DNA from: Dasania sp. GY-MA-18
GTDB lineage: Bacteria; Pseudomonadota; Gammaproteobacteria; Pseudomonadales; Dasaniaceae
Direction: 5' to 3'
NCBI RefSeq assembly: GCF_024734385.1
Contig: NZ_JANHAP010000003.1
Coordinates: 1 to 64,000, forward strand
DNA length: 64,000 nucleotides
Shown: one piece after another, positions 54,069 to 62,938 of the stretch
Position numbering within the stretch: the stretch's first letter is position 1
Layout of the letters: each line of letters begins with the position of its first letter
Made by a program: the position numbers and the translations under genes
The notes under the pieces: model-generated
Databases searched by the model: none
The model's input: the letters and a program-made list of their open reading frames with translations, nothing else
What the model was told of the DNA's origin: nothing

Positions 54069-54989
54069 TTATTCAGCTAATGCCAAGTCTTGAACAAACA
54101 GAATGTCTAGTACCACTTCAGGGTTCCAAACTTTGATGGCAGCCATGGTGTCATAACGTATTTGGTCTAACTCTTTTATAGAATTGACTTTAAATTCATC
54201 GCTCACTACTAAGTGCACCAATACATAGGTATTGCGGCCGCGCTTAGTGACCCGCAGCTCTATGAGTTGATGCGGAATATGGCCTAATAGCTCAAACAGT
54301 TTAGCTTCTATTTCATCCACTACTTTGGCCGGTGGTGCCATTAAAATAACTTCGCGTAAACTATCGAGTAAGATGCGGCCCGGTATAGGCAAGGCCAGTA
54401 CCACTAAGATCATTAATAACAAAGGGTCTACATAGGGGGCCAAATCAGCGTATTCGGTTTGGTTGATTACCCAGGCCACTATGAAGCCCAGTAGTACCGA
54501 CAGGCTGAATAGGCCATCAACAAACCAGGTTTTGGCCTCAACGGCTAATAGCCCAGAGCGGGTATCGCGGCCCATTTTTTTCAGCGAGCCTGCCACCACA
54601 AAACAACCCACGGTAGAAAGCACACCATAGACCACAGCCCAACCGTATTCGGCCTCGGTACCGCCTGCGAGCAAGCGCATAAGGGCTTCTACACCAGCGT
54701 AAACACAGGCCACAATCACGATTAGTGATTTAAATAAATTAAGGGTGGGCTCTAAAGAGGTATAGCCAAAATGAAACAGCTCATCGTCAGGCTTTTCTGC
54801 CAGTTTGGCGACTTTTAAGGTGATGAGGGCGGTGGCAAAAGCAATGAGCGAATAGATACCATCAAACAGTATCGCCCCAGAGTTGGTAAACACCGCAAAG
54901 CCTAACGCCAAGACTATAAAAAAGACTACCCCGTATAGTGACACTAAAAGGGCTTTTTGTTCGCGCTTGGCTTGGTTGTGGCAGGGCAT
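54069..54989 (-). CDS. Cation diffusion facilitator family transporter
   Basis: Exports divalent metal ions by proton exchange. About five to six membrane helices in the first 220 residues, then a cytoplasmic ferredoxin-like domain. The expected acidic site in helix 2 reads LFDGIYSLIAFATALI (Asp kept). It has 306 residues. Metal unknown; a ZIP importer gene lies just upstream on the same strand. Confidence 0.85.
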   Translation of the reverse strand: MPCHNQAKREQKALLVSLYGVVFFIVLALGFAVFTNSGAILFDGIYSLIAFATALITLKVAKLAEKPDDELFHFGYTSLEPTLNLFKSLIVIVACVYAGVEALMRLLAGGTEAEYGWAVVYGVLSTVGCFVVAGSLKKMGRDTRSGLLAVEAKTWFVDGLFSLSVLLGFIVAWVINQTEYADLAPYVDPLLLMILVVLALPIPGRILLDSLREVILMAPPAKVVDEIEAKLFELLGHIPHQLIELRVTKRGRNTYVLVHLVVSDEFKVNSIKELDQIRYDTMAAIKVWNPEVVLDILFVQDLALAE

Positions 54990-55044
54990 AATAGGCTCGT
55001 AAAAAAATGATTGTTATGGGTTTATCAGTAAAAAATTTATGGTA

Positions 55045-55758
55045 TCAGTGGTGGCTAAGCATATAGCCAAGCATACCAAACATAAAGCCTAATACCGCAC
55101 CCATAGGTGGTGCCCAGTGTTTTTTAAGTGGCACCTGTGGGGCTATATCTTGAAACACCGAATATAAAATACCGCCTGAGGCTAATAACATAATAGCGGC
55201 TAATATCTCGGGTTGCTGGGTGAGCCAGTAAAAGCCAATTAAGCCAGCAACCGGCCCCAATAAGGCCATTAAGGCAAAATATAAAATAATACGCTTGGGG
55301 TTGAGCTTAGTGTGGCTGTTTAGCTCGCGAAAAGCATTAAAACCTTCTGGCAGGTTTTGTAGCGCGATTAGAGCGGCAATTAAAAATCCGCTGGCACTGT
55401 TAACGGTAAACGCTGCGCCCAAGGCCATAGACTCAGGCACAAAATCACTGAGCATGGCAGCTAGCTGGCCAGCGGGCGTGTTATGTTTGGCTAACCACCT
55501 ATCTAATAACATAAAAGCTAAGCCGCCTAACACAAAAAAGAATGTTACAGCGCTGGTGGATAAATGAGGCAGGCTCTCTGGCACTAATACTAAAGCTACC
55601 GCAGATAATAGGGCGCCACCACCAAAGGCCAGCAAACCGTGCCTAAACTCTTGTTCTAGCCAGCGAGGTTTGATGCATTCTATACGGGCCAGCACTGCGC
55701 CTGCGGCCATGGCTAAGCCCGCGCCCAAACACAGGGCGACTATGGTAATTACGGTCAT
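55045..55758 (-). CDS. ZIP-family metal transporter
   Basis: Imports zinc or related cations. Of the eight expected helices, the key fourth and fifth have LIALQNLPEGFNAFRE, which contains the NLPEG metal site. It has 237 residues. Neighbouring a CDF exporter, it suggests a small metal-balance cluster. Confidence 0.85.
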   Translation of the reverse strand: MTVITIVALCLGAGLAMAAGAVLARIECIKPRWLEQEFRHGLLAFGGGALLSAVALVLVPESLPHLSTSAVTFFFVLGGLAFMLLDRWLAKHNTPAGQLAAMLSDFVPESMALGAAFTVNSASGFLIAALIALQNLPEGFNAFRELNSHTKLNPKRIILYFALMALLGPVAGLIGFYWLTQQPEILAAIMLLASGGILYSVFQDIAPQVPLKKHWAPPMGAVLGFMFGMLGYMLSHH

Positions 55759-55814
55759 TGTTAAAGGTTAACCTCTATACCTAAGATGAAACCGCCTTAA
55801 ATGTGGGCGATAAG

Positions 55815-57539
55815 TTATTTTATTTTATTGGTTTGCAGGGCTATGTCGGCACAGCGCTGCTCACCTTTATCAAAATAGGCTACCGCATCGGCGGTAGTCG
55901 CAAATATATGTTGCTGTGCTAGCCGCTCTGCCAGTGGTGAGCTCAGCAGCGCATCGCGCACCGGGCCAATTAAATGTGACAGGTATAATTCAATACCTTG
56001 TTGCTGCAAACTTTCTATTACATGGTCCAGCATTTTAATGGCGGTGCTATCTATGCTGTTTACGGATTCAGCATCAAAGATCACAACTTTTAAGCTGCCA
56101 CTGGGGCGTTGCTTAATCCAGCTATAGAGTTTGCTAGTGAAATAATCGCTATTGGCAAAATACAGCGGGGCATCAAAGCGAAAGATTAATAGCTCGGCAC
56201 GTATACGCGCCTGTTTAAAGCGGCTGATATTGCGATAAAGCTGGCGATCTTCCAGCAGCCCCAGCTCAGTCATATGAGGTATGGCACTGCGATAAACCAC
56301 CACCATAATGGATACCGCCACCCCTGCCAGCAAGCCTTGCTGCACCCCTAGTGCTAAAGTAATAACAAAAGTAACCAGCAGTGATAGAAACTCTTTTTTA
56401 TCTTGCAGTAATAAGCTTTTCATTTCGCTGTATTTAAACAGCCCCAGTACCGACATAATAATAATCGCCGCCAATATAGTTTTAGGCAGCGGGTACAGGG
56501 CAAATAAAGGTGTGAGAAACAGCAGTATAAAAGCAATAAACACCGCCGAGATAATCGCGGCCACTTGCGTTTGCGCGCCCGCCTTAACAAAAGCCGCACT
56601 GCGTGAAAAACTGGCCGATACCGGAAAAGCGCGAAATAAGGCGCCTATAGTATTGGCCAAGCCCAAGGCAATCAGCTCCTGATTAGGCTTGCTCATAAGT
56701 TTGTCGCCAGGCTGTTCTTGCGATTTAGCAATAGAGATGCTGCCCACATAACCCATAAAAGCCACGGTAAAAGCCACCGGTAAGAGTTGGCTGATTTGCT
56801 GCCAATCAAGAGTGGGCAGCGCTAGCAGGGGCAAGCCTTGGGGTATGCTCGCAATACTGGCTACGCCGTGCTGTGAAAGCTGTAGCAAACCCGATAGCAA
56901 CATCCCCAGCACTAACAGAATCAGCGCTATAGGCAGTTTGGGGGTATAGCGGCTACTGAGAAAAATCAGCACTAGGCTACTCAATCCTAAGATTAGGGTA
57001 TGCTGGTTCCATTGTGCACTGTTGCTTAACAGCTCATATAACTGAGCTAAAAAATGGCCGCTGGCTATAGGCATACCCACCAGGCTTTGCAGTTGGCTGG
57101 CCATAATAATTACTGCGGCTGCGGAGGTATAACCCACGATCACCGGGTAGGATAAAAAATTGGCAATAAACCCCAGCCGCAGCAGGCCAAAGGCAAACTG
57201 TAATAAGCCCACTAATAGGGTTAGGGTAAAAGCCAGTTGCAAATAGTGCTCGCTGCCGGGTTCGGCCAACAGGCTCAAACCCGAGAGTATTAATATGGCA
57301 TCTAAGGCCACCGGCCCTATGGAAACTTTATTGGAGCTGCCCAATAAGGCATAGATCAGCGGCGGGAAAATCGCTGCGTACAGGCCCACCTCTGGCGGTA
57401 AGCCCGCTACCATGGCATAGCCCATGCTTTGGGGTATTAACAACACCCCTATGGTCAAACCGGCTAGCAGATCATCTTTAAAACTGTTGCGAGTATAGCC
57501 CTGTAGCCATAGTAAACCGGGGAATAACTTGAATAGCAT
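55815..57539 (-). CDS. SulP-family anion transporter with STAS domain
   Basis: Sulfate/bicarbonate-type permease. It has 10-14 hydrophobic segments with DLLAGLTIGVLLIPQSMGYAMVAGLPPEVGLYA (the SulP signature, seen in parts) and a C-terminal STAS domain (about 430-560, VIFDAESVNSIDSTAIKML). It has 574 residues. The ion carried cannot be told from sequence. Confidence 0.92.
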   Translation of the reverse strand: MLFKLFPGLLWLQGYTRNSFKDDLLAGLTIGVLLIPQSMGYAMVAGLPPEVGLYAAIFPPLIYALLGSSNKVSIGPVALDAILILSGLSLLAEPGSEHYLQLAFTLTLLVGLLQFAFGLLRLGFIANFLSYPVIVGYTSAAAVIIMASQLQSLVGMPIASGHFLAQLYELLSNSAQWNQHTLILGLSSLVLIFLSSRYTPKLPIALILLVLGMLLSGLLQLSQHGVASIASIPQGLPLLALPTLDWQQISQLLPVAFTVAFMGYVGSISIAKSQEQPGDKLMSKPNQELIALGLANTIGALFRAFPVSASFSRSAAFVKAGAQTQVAAIISAVFIAFILLFLTPLFALYPLPKTILAAIIIMSVLGLFKYSEMKSLLLQDKKEFLSLLVTFVITLALGVQQGLLAGVAVSIMVVVYRSAIPHMTELGLLEDRQLYRNISRFKQARIRAELLIFRFDAPLYFANSDYFTSKLYSWIKQRPSGSLKVVIFDAESVNSIDSTAIKMLDHVIESLQQQGIELYLSHLIGPVRDALLSSPLAERLAQQHIFATTADAVAYFDKGEQRCADIALQTNKIK

Positions 57540-57652
57540 AAATCGGGTCCTAAGGATGAGAGCTATGGCGGAAAATAAAAAAGATAAAATCTAGGCCAGT
57601 ACAGGCAGTTAAACGGCGAAAAAGTTTCGCATAAGCCATACCGCCTTTTGCA

Positions 57653-58099
57653 TCAGTACTGCTTATTAGCTGCGGCCTGGTAAATGCGCTGAAAGCCCTT
57701 AACGCTAAAACCATTCATGCGCTGATTGCCCACTAAAATCACCGGTACCCCTTTGGCCCCCAGTGCCTTATATTCACGTTTGGCGCGGGGATTTTTATCA
57801 ATATCCAGCTCGGTAAAAGCTATGCCTTGCGCTTTAAAATATTGTTTGGCTTTTTTGCAGTAACCACACCACGCGGCGGAATACATGATGACATTGCGGG
57901 AGTTACTATTAGCCTGGCCTAGCGATTCGAAAGAAACATGTTGGTAACTATTAATTTTTAAGGTGACTGTTTCTACGGGCTGCTGGGTATCTTTGCTATC
58001 GCTAAAATGCACCCGGCCCTGTTCATCAGTCCACTTATAAATCTCAGCGTGGCTGCTGTGGGTAAGTAGTAGGGCCAACAATAAAATCAAATAATGCAT
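57653..58099 (-). CDS. Exported DUF4124-glutaredoxin protein
   Basis: From the ATG at 58099 (GGAG eight bases upstream) the protein begins with a signal peptide ending SHA, then a DUF4124 domain (EIYKWTDEQGRVHFSDSKD) and a glutaredoxin-like domain with redox pair CGYC at 78-81 and a GVPVI cis-Pro loop. The likely role is thiol-disulfide exchange in the periplasm. A longer upstream reading would overlap ynfA and hide the signal peptide. Confidence 0.85.
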   Translation of the reverse strand: MHYLILLLALLLTHSSHAEIYKWTDEQGRVHFSDSKDTQQPVETVTLKINSYQHVSFESLGQANSNSRNVIMYSAAWCGYCKKAKQYFKAQGIAFTELDIDKNPRAKREYKALGAKGVPVILVGNQRMNGFSVKGFQRIYQAAANKQY

Positions 58100-58148
58100 G
58101 CCTAAAGCTCCATGGCGGCCAGGGTTTATCGTAGCAAGCTTAACGCAA

Positions 58149-58481
58149 TCATAGATGCCTAGGGGCAAAAATAATAATAGCCATACCCAATAGGGCGGTT
58201 AGGCTACCGACTATATCCCAGACACTGGGGCTAATGCCATCAACCAGCCACAGCCAAACAATCGCCATACCTATATAAACCCCACCGTAAGCAGCATAAA
58301 CCCGACCAGCAGCCTCCGGATGCAGTGATAACAGCCAAGCAAAGGCCGCCAAGCTGGCGGCGGCGGGGATAAGTAGTAAGGCACTTTTGCCCTGCTTTAA
58401 CCATAAGTAGGGCAGGTAGCAGCCTGCAATTTCGGCCAAAGCGGTAAGGGCAAATAAGCCCAGGGTTTTCAGTTCGAACAT
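58149..58481 (-). CDS. ynfA: YnfA-family (UPF0060) small membrane protein
   Basis: A 110-residue protein with four membrane helices and the family strings [15 protein letters not shown] and [11 protein letters not shown]. It is related to small multidrug resistance transporters; function not firmly known. I start at the ATG at 58481 ([10 protein letters not shown]). Confidence 0.9.
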   Translation of the reverse strand: MFELKTLGLFALTALAEIAGCYLPYLWLKQGKSALLLIPAAASLAAFAWLLSLHPEAAGRVYAAYGGVYIGMAIVWLWLVDGISPSVWDIVGSLTALLGMAIIIFAPRHL

Positions 58482-58583
58482 ATAATCCAGCCTAAGCAAG
58501 AGGTTTGGGGTTTAGTGTAAAGCAAAGTCGGGCCTAGCCACAGCGCCCGAATAGGCGCAAACAGTGTGTCAGTTTTTTTTACA

Positions 58584-58630
58584 TAAAATCAAATAAATAA
58601 GCAGCCACAAATTATATCTATTTGATTTTA
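58584..58630. repeat. Perfect 12-bp inverted repeat upstream of the PEP-CTERM gene
   Basis: TAAAATCAAATA (58584-58595) and TATTTGATTTTA (58619-58630), 23 bases apart, end 14 bases before the sigma-54-like promoter. It could be an activator or repressor site. Confidence 0.6.
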
Positions 58631-58643
58631 AAGGATAAAAAAG

Positions 58644-58661
58644 TTGGCCCAGCTAATGCAT
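58644..58661 (+). promoter_or_regulatory. Sigma-54-type promoter of the PEP-CTERM gene
   Basis: TTGGCCC-AGCTAA-TGCA keeps GG (58646-58647) and GC (58658-58659) exactly ten bases apart, the -24/-12 signature. It sits 40 bp before the ATG. PEP-CTERM genes are known targets of RpoN with the PrsK/PrsR system, which supports the call. Confidence 0.6.
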
Positions 58662-58701
58662 AAGGAGTGGATATGTTAATTGTTTCTAAGGCTATACAAA
58701 C

Positions 58702-59280
58702 ATGAAAAACCTAATACTAGCTATTTTAACGTCTTTTACAGCTATGACTGCCAATGCTGCATTGATTGAAATTTACGAATCAAACACGGGCATAGGTAAT
58801 ATTGCCCAGGCGCAAGCGGTTATCGATAATGCTGCCGCTGCCGACACTACGGCCGATAGCGATACCATCTTTTTCAGTGATGTAGGCCATCATGGTGCAC
58901 CGGCTTTTCCCGGCGCCCACCACACCACTTTTGTACTAAAAGCCAGTGGTCTGATTGATACTTCTAATTATTCTGCCCTGTGGATATCTCACGACGACGG
59001 TATAGATGTAGACGTCAATGGCAACGACTTTTACACCTATAATGGCAACACCGCTTTACGAGGCAGTGGCTGGTTATCACTAGGTGCTGACGCCGGTTTA
59101 CAAAGCTTTGATTTGTTATTTTGGGAGCACGGCGGTGCAGCCTCAGTGTTGGTATATGGCTGGTTACGTGACACTAACAGCTATGAAGTTGCGAAAGTGG
59201 CCACCGTTGCCGAGCCCGGTTCTATTGCCTTATTAGCTTTAGGTTTGATAGGTCTAGGTGTGGCGCGACGCAAAGCCTAA
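58702..59280 (+). CDS. PEP-CTERM sorting-signal protein
   Basis: Exported protein of 192 residues. Signal peptide to about residue 19 (LTSFTAMTANA), a beta-rich middle with several Asp/Asn-Gly loops, and a C-terminal sorting signal of the PEP-CTERM class: a proline motif (AEPGS), a hydrophobic helix (IALLALGLIGLGV) and ARRKA. Such proteins are cut by exosortase (EpsH) and placed in extracellular matrix. No exosortase gene is in the window. Confidence 0.85.
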   Translation: MKNLILAILTSFTAMTANAALIEIYESNTGIGNIAQAQAVIDNAAAADTTADSDTIFFSDVGHHGAPAFPGAHHTTFVLKASGLIDTSNYSALWISHDDGIDVDVNGNDFYTYNGNTALRGSGWLSLGADAGLQSFDLLFWEHGGAASVLVYGWLRDTNSYEVAKVATVAEPGSIALLALGLIGLGVARRKA

Positions 59281-59298
59281 TTTTATAATTGCTCTGCT

Positions 59299-59347
59299 AA
59301 AAACCTCATAGCGTGGCCGCAGCCGGTACACACTATGAGGTTTTTTT
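59299..59347 (+). terminator. Rho-independent terminator after the PEP-CTERM gene
   Basis: A 13-bp perfect stem, AAAAACCTCATAG/CTATGAGGTTTTT, with a 21-base loop and trailing T-run, starts 19 bases past the stop. Confidence 0.88.
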
Positions 59348-59367
59348 GTGCCTGTTGGTTTTTCTCT

Positions 59368-59448
59368 CTAAGCTTTTAAGCTCAGCTGTGGCAGTGTTCT
59401 TACAGCGCGTGCCTGTTGTTGATAAATCTCGTCTATGGCCTGCTTCAT
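59368..59448 (-). CDS. 26-codon reading frame coupled to the AraC gene
   Basis: ATGAAG overlaps the araC-type stop as ATGA. The 26 residues (MKQAIDEIYQQQARAVRTLP then QLSLKA) look amphipathic. I do not recognise it; it may be a real small protein, a remnant, or chance. Confidence 0.3.
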   Translation of the reverse strand: MKQAIDEIYQQQARAVRTLPQLSLKA

Positions 59449-60260
59449 AGCGGCTTATTATTGCTGCTGGCGCGCAGCTTGTAGTCACCCGGTGTTATCC
59501 CCACGGTTTGGCGAAATTGGCGTATAAAATGTGCCTGGTCATAAAAGCCTGCTTGGTAGCCTATGTCGGTAAGGCTGTATTGTTGGGGGGCTTGTTTTAA
59601 TAGTTGCCGGGCGTACTGCACTTGTTGCAAGCGGCTGTATTGCTTGGGGGCTAAACCCAGGTGGCGTTTAAAAACACGGTCCAACTGGCGCTGGCTTAGT
59701 GCCAAGCTGGCGCTGAGTTGCGGTATGGCTTGTAGGCCGTGGTGCTGGTCTATATATGCCAAAGCCTTTTGCAGGCGTTGATCATAAGCGGGTTGATTAT
59801 TGAGTTGTGCGATTAGCCGCTGCTCTATTAAGGCTATGCGTTCGCCAGCACTGCTAAGCGCAGCTAGCTGTGCGGCCAATTCATCCCCCAAGTGTGAGAG
59901 CGCTAATTCGGCGGGGTTAACAATGCTATCCAGTAATTCAACTAAGGGCAGGCCAAATATGCTGTGGCCAGCACCAGGTTTAAAACGTATACCCAGTGCC
60001 TGCACGTTGCCGTGTGCAAAAAATTGTGTAGAGCTGCGGCGCGGGCCGGTGATTAAGCTGCCTTGGCTTAGGAAACTGCTGTGCAGCTGTATAGGGTCGG
60101 CAAAATTAAAAATAATGCCGCTGCCTCCTTCGGAGTGCATATAGTCCGGTGCTATGGAGGCTTGCTTGGCAGTGTTGATTTGCCAATAGCACTCTACATA
60201 GGGCGCCAGTGCCGGGCTGGGGGCATAGCGTTGAAAACCGAGATGAGTAAGCTTGTGCAT
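59445..60260 (-). CDS. AraC-family transcriptional regulator
   Basis: DNA-binding regulator. The N terminus (YAPSPALAPYVECYWQI) is a DUF6597-type sensing domain; the C-terminal third has two helix-turn-helix units (QLSASLALSQRQLDRVFKRHLGL, and YQAGFYDQAHFIRQFRQTVGITPGDY, each seen in parts). I use the ATG at 60260 (MHKLTHLGFQ), 271 residues. It diverges from the AhpD-like gene and probably controls it. Confidence 0.9.
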   Translation of the reverse strand: MHKLTHLGFQRYAPSPALAPYVECYWQINTAKQASIAPDYMHSEGGSGIIFNFADPIQLHSSFLSQGSLITGPRRSSTQFFAHGNVQALGIRFKPGAGHSIFGLPLVELLDSIVNPAELALSHLGDELAAQLAALSSAGERIALIEQRLIAQLNNQPAYDQRLQKALAYIDQHHGLQAIPQLSASLALSQRQLDRVFKRHLGLAPKQYSRLQQVQYARQLLKQAPQQYSLTDIGYQAGFYDQAHFIRQFRQTVGITPGDYKLRASSNNKPL

Positions 60261-60344
60261 CACCGTAAGCCTAAAGCAAGGGCTGTAACAAAGAGGGCTC
60301 AGTATAACAAAAGCGTTATTGGAAAATAGCAACGCAATATAAAT

Positions 60345-60374
60345 GCTGGCATGTCCAAAATATACAATGCCGGC
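60345..60374. promoter_or_regulatory. Possible operator in the divergent gap
   Basis: GCTGGCAT (60345-60352) and ATGCCGGC (60367-60374) form an 8-bp inverted repeat with one mismatch between the AraC-type and AhpD-like genes. Confidence 0.4.
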
Positions 60375-60427
60375 TTAGCTGCAGTGTTTATGCTACAGCC
60401 AGTGTTAACTATTAAGAGGAAGCCCCC

Positions 60428-60916
60428 ATGTCCGTACGATTAAACTATTATCAAGTCGCGCCTGCGGCTATGGCTAGCTTATTTGCTGTAGAGCGCTACC
60501 TTAACGCGCAATCGCAGGGTTTAACTAAGACCTTGCTTGAGCTGGTAAAAATCCGTGTATCGCAACTAAACGGCTGTGCCTATTGTTTGGATATGCACAG
60601 CAAAGATAGCCGCGCCTTAGGTGAAAGCGAGCAGCGTTTATATACTTTGTCGGCCTGGCGAGTTGCCCCCTTTTACACACCAGCCGAACGCGCCGCCTTG
60701 GCCTGGGCCGAAGCCCTAACTCAGCTACCACAGCATGAAAACTGCGCCGAGCTGCTTAGCGAGCTGCGTGGCTATTTAGACGATAAGGCGATAGTCGATC
60801 TTAGCTTAGCGGTGTGCAGCATTAATACTTGGAATCGTTTCACCCATGCCTTTGGTGCCGATGTGGGTTCATACCAGCCGGGCCAGTTTCAGCACTTACT
60901 TTCAGAAAACCAGTAG
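60428..60916 (+). CDS. Carboxymuconolactone decarboxylase / AhpD-like protein
   Basis: Small helical redox protein of 162 residues. The EX11CX2CX3H pattern of AhpD is complete: E38, C50, C53 and H57 (NGCAYCLDMH). It likely handles hydroperoxides or thiols. It is followed after nine bases by an exported thioredoxin-like protein. Confidence 0.9.
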   Translation: MSVRLNYYQVAPAAMASLFAVERYLNAQSQGLTKTLLELVKIRVSQLNGCAYCLDMHSKDSRALGESEQRLYTLSAWRVAPFYTPAERAALAWAEALTQLPQHENCAELLSELRGYLDDKAIVDLSLAVCSINTWNRFTHAFGADVGSYQPGQFQHLLSENQ

Positions 60917-60925
60917 GATAAAGCC

Positions 60926-61852
60926 ATGAGATGTTTGCACAGCCTATGGCCTGTTTGGCTAGCAGGCCTCTTATTAGTGAACACGGCTGAAGCCTACCAG
61001 CGGCAATTACTGGCTGCTGAACTTCGCGATGTTAGGGAGCAGGCGGTAGATATGCGCCAGTGGCTGGGGAACAAGCCGCTGTATTTAAAATTTTGGGCGA
61101 GTTGGTGTGTGCCCTGCAATCAGCAAATGCCACATTATGTGGAGGCTTATAACAAATACGGTGATGACATTGTTTTTTTATCGGTCAATATCGATGTCAA
61201 CGATGACAGGGCGGCGGTGCTGGCCATGTTAGAAAAATACGGCATGGCCATGCCCACCCTGCAAGATAGTGACGGCCGTTTAAGCCAGGCCTTTGATTTG
61301 CTGGGCACGCCCTTGCATATCTTGCTGGATAGCCGGGGACAGTTGGTGCATCAAGGCCACAAAGTAGACGCTTTGTTAAAGCAAAGATTGGACACCTTGG
61401 CGACGGCCAACAAGACGCTGACTGGCATAAGTCCAGCGCTAAAGGCTGCTGACGAAGAACTACCCAGCCCCAGCAGCAAGGGGGTGAGCACGCTCTATTT
61501 TACAGCCACTTGGTGTGATTGGTATTTGGCCGAGTCGAGGCCCCAGCAAAGTAAAAACTGTAGTTTAGGCCAGCATTATATTAAGCAACTACAGGCAGCC
61601 CACCCCGATTTAGTCGTACATAGCTTGGTGTCGCGGCTGTGGACAGGAGCTGCCGATGCACAGCAGTACCAGCACAAGTACCAGTTGCAACAGCCGCCAC
61701 AGATAGATAAAAGCAATGCCCTGTTTTTGCGCTATGGGGTAAAAAAACTACCCACCTTATTGGTTTTTAATAATGGCAAGCAAGCCCTGCGTATCACCGA
61801 TTTTTCATCCTATGATGAGGTAGATAAGCAGCTGCAAGGGCTAATCAAATAA
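60926..61852 (+). CDS. Exported protein with two thioredoxin-like domains
   Basis: Signal peptide to about residue 23 (TAEA), then a TlpA/ResA-type domain with the active site CVPC at 61-64 (FWASWCVPC) and a GTP cis-Pro segment. A second thioredoxin-like domain starts near 190 (TLYFTATWCDWY), but it has only one cysteine in the active-site position (WCDWY), and another in KNCSLG. It is co-transcribed with the AhpD-like gene, suggesting a shared role against oxidants. Confidence 0.82.
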   Translation: MRCLHSLWPVWLAGLLLVNTAEAYQRQLLAAELRDVREQAVDMRQWLGNKPLYLKFWASWCVPCNQQMPHYVEAYNKYGDDIVFLSVNIDVNDDRAAVLAMLEKYGMAMPTLQDSDGRLSQAFDLLGTPLHILLDSRGQLVHQGHKVDALLKQRLDTLATANKTLTGISPALKAADEELPSPSSKGVSTLYFTATWCDWYLAESRPQQSKNCSLGQHYIKQLQAAHPDLVVHSLVSRLWTGAADAQQYQHKYQLQQPPQIDKSNALFLRYGVKKLPTLLVFNNGKQALRITDFSSYDEVDKQLQGLIK

Positions 61853-61861
61853 GTTAAATCC

Positions 61862-62830
61862 TTAGCGCGGCTTTGGGCTATCGGCCACCGCAACCCACTT
61901 AGCATTGCGGCCGCGGCCGGTGGCTTGCAGCCAGCCCTCTTGCCTACACTGGCGTACCACCTTGCGTATCATATCTGGCCCTATGGTGGGCAGTTGCTGG
62001 CCTAACTCTGTTAAAGAAAAAGGGCCGTCAAAACTGGCTAGGGTTTGTTTAATCAACTGGGTTTTGCCGCCGCGCTTATTGCTGATGTTGGCCTGTTGGT
62101 AGGCTAGCTGAAAATTCTCATAACTGTGTTGCAGCACTTGCCAGCAGTAGCTTAGCCACTCGGCGGGGGATGCCTGTTGTTGGCTGTAGGCATAGAGCTG
62201 GCGATAACACTGCGGGTCATCTTTGAGCACTAGCGGCTCCAGGGCCTGGTACTGCAACACGCTATGGCCCTGTTCTATTAATAATTGCCTAAGCAGCAAT
62301 AGCGCGATACGGCGGTTGCCGTTTAAAAAAGGGAATAGCTGTAAAAACTCAGCAATAAAAATAGGTATAGCCACTAAGGGCTCTATGCCTGCGGCGATAT
62401 GGCCGCGTAAATTGTGCAGCTGTTGATCTATGCCTTGGGCCACCGGTGTGCTGTGGCTGCTAATGCTAATACGTTGGCCGCTCAGGTGGCGCAATGGCAG
62501 GCTGAGTTTGAGCTCGCGCCACTGCCCGCCCTTGGGGTGTAACTGCTGGTGCAGCTGCTGAATGTGTTGGGCGTTTAAGTGTTTAAGCTCTAAGCCCTGA
62601 ACGTATTTAAGCGCCGCTAAATAATTAAAAGCGGCACCGTCTAAGGTTAAGGTGCTTAATAGCAGGTCGGCTTGCTGCTGGCTGCGCTGGGCTAAATTCG
62701 CCAGCCAATCAGCCGAGGCGGGCGCTTGAGCCTGATAGCGGCCCTGGCAGTATTTGAGCGCAGCCAGTTGCTGGCTTTGGGCCAGGCTGTAGCTGGTTTG
62801 GGATAGATTGAAGGTGGCAGTGGTTTCCAT
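61862..62830 (-). CDS. Fic-domain protein with degenerate active site, plus C-terminal winged helix
   Basis: An N-terminal helix carries an inhibition-type motif (STLTLDG), then a Fic core. In place of HPFxDGNGR the sequence is FPFLNGNRR: the catalytic His is Phe, the acidic residue is Asn, and a Gly is Arg. The C terminus looks like a winged helix (LTELGQQLPTIGPDMIRKVVRQCRQEGWLQATG, in part). I use the ATG at 62830; 322 residues. AMPylation activity is unlikely; it may bind DNA or act as a scaffold. Confidence 0.8.
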   Translation of the reverse strand: METTATFNLSQTSYSLAQSQQLAALKYCQGRYQAQAPASADWLANLAQRSQQQADLLLSTLTLDGAAFNYLAALKYVQGLELKHLNAQHIQQLHQQLHPKGGQWRELKLSLPLRHLSGQRISISSHSTPVAQGIDQQLHNLRGHIAAGIEPLVAIPIFIAEFLQLFPFLNGNRRIALLLLRQLLIEQGHSVLQYQALEPLVLKDDPQCYRQLYAYSQQQASPAEWLSYCWQVLQHSYENFQLAYQQANISNKRGGKTQLIKQTLASFDGPFSLTELGQQLPTIGPDMIRKVVRQCRQEGWLQATGRGRNAKWVAVADSPKPR

Positions 62831-62938
62831 GTGGCTTAATATAGGTATTAAATTAACTTGATGCCACTTAGAAATAGATTTACAGGCGCTGGAGTATAGT
62901 TCTACCAATAAAATAAGGTATTAATTTTAGTTAATGCC

